Part shown: one piece after another, positions 7,337-8,608 of the stretch
Numbering within the stretch: the stretch's first letter is position 1
How the letters are laid out: each line of letters starts with the position of its first letter
Assembly: GCA_013044085.1 (NCBI GenBank)
Contig: JABEVI010000260.1
Location: 1 to 8,608 of the forward strand
Origin: Steroidobacteraceae bacterium
GTDB lineage: Bacteria; Pseudomonadota; Gammaproteobacteria; Steroidobacterales; Steroidobacteraceae
Direction of reading: 5' to 3'
DNA: 8,608 nt
Notes under the pieces: generated by a model
Seen by the model: the letters and a program-made list of their open reading frames with translations, nothing else
Told to the model about the DNA's origin: nothing
Database searches by the model: none
Position numbers and translations under genes: made by a program

Positions 7337-7564
7337 ACGCCAGCCGCTCGAGTTCGGCTTGCGCGAGCGCCTGCAACTCATCGAGCAGGGCAGCAGCACG
7401 CCTTTGCGGTAGAGACGGTCCTAAGTCGTCATCAGCGTCGTATAGGCGAGTGTCGGGAACGCACGGCTGACTTCGCGCACGGTCACTGCGTGGCTTCGAC
7501 CCCAGAGCAGTTCGAGCATCCGCGTCTCCAGCGGCCCCAGCACTCGTCCGGCTTTGTTCAACAC
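7337..7564 (-). pseudogene. decayed BlaI/MecI-family repressor
   Basis: From GTG 7564 the minus strand encodes a normal BlaI/MecI winged-helix N-terminus: LGPLETRMLELLW, then VTVREVSRAFP and LAYTTLMTT. It then meets an amber codon TAG (7423-7421) exactly where relatives have Leu in TTLDRLYRKG. Reading through gives DRLYRKGVLL, after which the middle of the protein is missing. A C-terminal-looking piece, LLDELQALAQAELERLA, appears in a different frame (about 7391-7340). Thus a nonsense mutation plus an internal deletion have broken the gene. The intact 47-codon N-terminal piece contains most of the DNA-binding helices but no dimerisation domain. A run of seven C at 7564-7570 directly adjoins the start. 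Such repressors normally control the adjacent M56 gene, here also broken. Confidence 0.75.
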
Positions 7565-7671
7565 CCCCCCACTCCCGCGCAGCCGCTCGATCGTGATACT
7601 GGAATCATGCTACGCGAATGTGCTATCAACCACCAAGGCGAACTGCCGGTGTCCCGGCTCGTAGGCGGCGC

Positions 7672-8004
7672 ATGTTGTTTCTCAGAACCTTCGGCTTGTT
7701 CGTTCTGACCGCCATCGCGGAAATCAGCGGTTGTTTTCTTCCTTTCCTGTGGCTGAGGAAAGGCGGTTCGCCGTGGTTGCTCCTACCCGCGGCGCTCAGC
7801 CTGGCGGCTTTCGTCTGGCTGCTGAGCGTACAACCCGCCGTGGCCGGCCGCGTGTACGCCGCCTACGGCGGCGTGTATGTGGCGGTTGCGCTCCTTTGGC
7901 TCTGGAAGGTCGAGCGTATCCCGCTCACACCTTGGGATCTCGCCGGCGCGGCCGTCACGGTCACCGGCACGGGCATCATCGTTTGGGGCGGTTGGCGCAC
8001 TTGA
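7672..8004 (+). CDS. ynfA: YnfA family (UPF0060) small membrane protein
   Basis: A 110-residue inner-membrane protein with four helices (about 5-25, 32-52, 60-78, 88-106), the standard YnfA length. It is related in fold to small multidrug resistance transporters; its physiological substrate is not firmly known. Family marks are AEISGCFLPFLWLRKGG (16-32), the RVYAAYGGVYV block (60-70) opening helix 3, and TPWDLAGAAVTVTGTGIIVWG (86-106, ending just before the C-terminus). I chose ATG 7672, where homology starts; an upstream in-frame ATG at 7618 adds a basic non-family stretch. The ribosome site is weak (GTAGGCGG). It is divergent from the decayed blaI, and a lipoprotein gene follows immediately, suggesting co-transcription. 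Confidence 0.95.
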   Translation: MLFLRTFGLFVLTAIAEISGCFLPFLWLRKGGSPWLLLPAALSLAAFVWLLSVQPAVAGRVYAAYGGVYVAVALLWLWKVERIPLTPWDLAGAAVTVTGTGIIVWGGWRT

Positions 8005-8009
8005 AGCAC

Positions 8010-8608
8010 GTGTCAGCAATAGTCGGCCTCACCGATGCATTGCGCATCAGTCTCATCGCGATCGCGGCGCTGACGTTCGCCGGCTGTGCAACCACGCGCC
8101 GGGCGCCGAACCTTTGGTTGGCACACGCGGCGGCCGCGGGCAACGTACAAGCGCAATACTCACTGGGATGGCATGAGCTTGTCGGCGGCCGAACCCCCGC
8201 GGTCCGCGCCGACGGCGTACGCTTGATCCGCGAGGCGGCGAATGCCGGTTTCGCTGCCGCCGACAACCTCATGGGCATCGCGTATCTGCATGGCCTCGGA
8301 GTGACACAGAGCACGCCGACGGCGCTCATTTGGCTGCAGGCGGGGGCGAATCGCGGTGCACCCGCGCCGCAGATTCTCCTTGCGAGCCTCTATGCCGACG
8401 GCACGCGGGTGCCACAGAACCCCGCACTCGCGTATTACTGGTACGGCATCGCGGCCAAACCGGTGCGATCCGACGTGCGCATCTCGAACATCGCCGATCT
8501 GCGCGCCTGGGCGCGCGCGCGGATGCTCGCGATTGAACCGAAACTCAACGCCGCGCAGATACGCGCCGAGGATCGTCGCATCGCGGCTTGGACGCCGATC
8601 CCCAGCAT
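8010..8608 (+). CDS. Sel1-repeat lipoprotein (3' end beyond window)
   Basis: An envelope lipoprotein with Sel1-like (SLR/TPR-type) repeats, probably a protein-protein interaction scaffold; 199 residues are visible and the frame is open at the right edge. The signal peptide RISLIAIAALTFAGC ends in a lipobox with the acylated Cys at residue 26, counting from GTG 8010. Sel1 repeat signs are AAAGNVQAQYSLGW (41-54), AANAGFAAADNLMGIAYLHG (76-95) with GVTQSTPTALIWLQ, and ILLASLYADGTRVPQNPALA (122-141) with YYWYGIAAK. The end of the visible part is helical and charged without repeats. The start is uncertain: GTG 8010 lies 5 bases past the ynfA stop, TTG 8001 overlaps it, and TTG 8040 would give a compact lipoprotein signal. 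Tight spacing suggests an operon with ynfA. Confidence 0.85.
   Translation, partial: MSAIVGLTDALRISLIAIAALTFAGCATTRRAPNLWLAHAAAAGNVQAQYSLGWHELVGGRTPAVRADGVRLIREAANAGFAAADNLMGIAYLHGLGVTQSTPTALIWLQAGANRGAPAPQILLASLYADGTRVPQNPALAYYWYGIAAKPVRSDVRISNIADLRAWARARMLAIEPKLNAAQIRAEDRRIAAWTPIPS

Noticed and set aside
7976..8329. 117-codon minus-strand frame opposite the Sel1 gene
   Set aside because: Antisense shadow; the plus strand has a lipoprotein signal and Sel1 repeats in one continuous frame to the window edge.

Overview
The window is GC-rich, densely packed chromosomal DNA. It looks like a gammaproteobacterium of the Xanthomonadales/Steroidobacterales/Nevskiales type. This is inferred from the gene families (SLC45-type sugar permease with a LacI regulator, cytochrome c' with a b561-type partner, YnfA, YkgJ, BlaI/M56 remnants), not from a marker gene. 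No tRNA, rRNA, CRISPR array, insertion sequence or phage gene is visible.

Layout. (1) 1-1400, minus: an MFS sugar transporter of the bacterial SLC45-like group, running off the left edge. (2) 1528-2547, minus: its likely LacI-family regulator. A good sigma70-like promoter lies between the two. (3) 2728-3516, plus: a YkgJ-type cysteine-cluster protein, divergent from lacI. It converges, with only 2 bases between stop codons, on (4) an MscS-type mechanosensitive channel (3519-4367, minus). (5) 4526-5344, plus: an exported ankyrin-repeat protein, divergent from mscS. (6) 5364-6050 and 6057-6521, minus: a two-gene redox operon, cytochrome c' followed by a b561-type cytochrome b, converging on the ankyrin gene. 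(7) 6522-6789: no gene recognised. (8) 6790-7564, minus: a decayed BlaI-type repressor and M56/BlaR1-type metallopeptidase pair, with a nonsense codon, internal deletions and a frame change. (9) 7672-8004, plus: YnfA (UPF0060). It is followed almost without a gap by (10) a Sel1-repeat lipoprotein running off the right edge.

Functional units. The MFS/LacI pair is a sugar uptake module, perhaps for alpha-glucosides such as maltose or sucrose. The cytochrome pair is a membrane-to-periplasm electron transfer module, probably linked to NO or redox stress. The other genes are housekeeping or accessory genes in alternating orientation. I see no convincing new multi-gene system. The observations most worth a second look are the decayed blaI/M56 pair and the shared TTTGCA-type palindromes in the lacI and transporter promoter regions.
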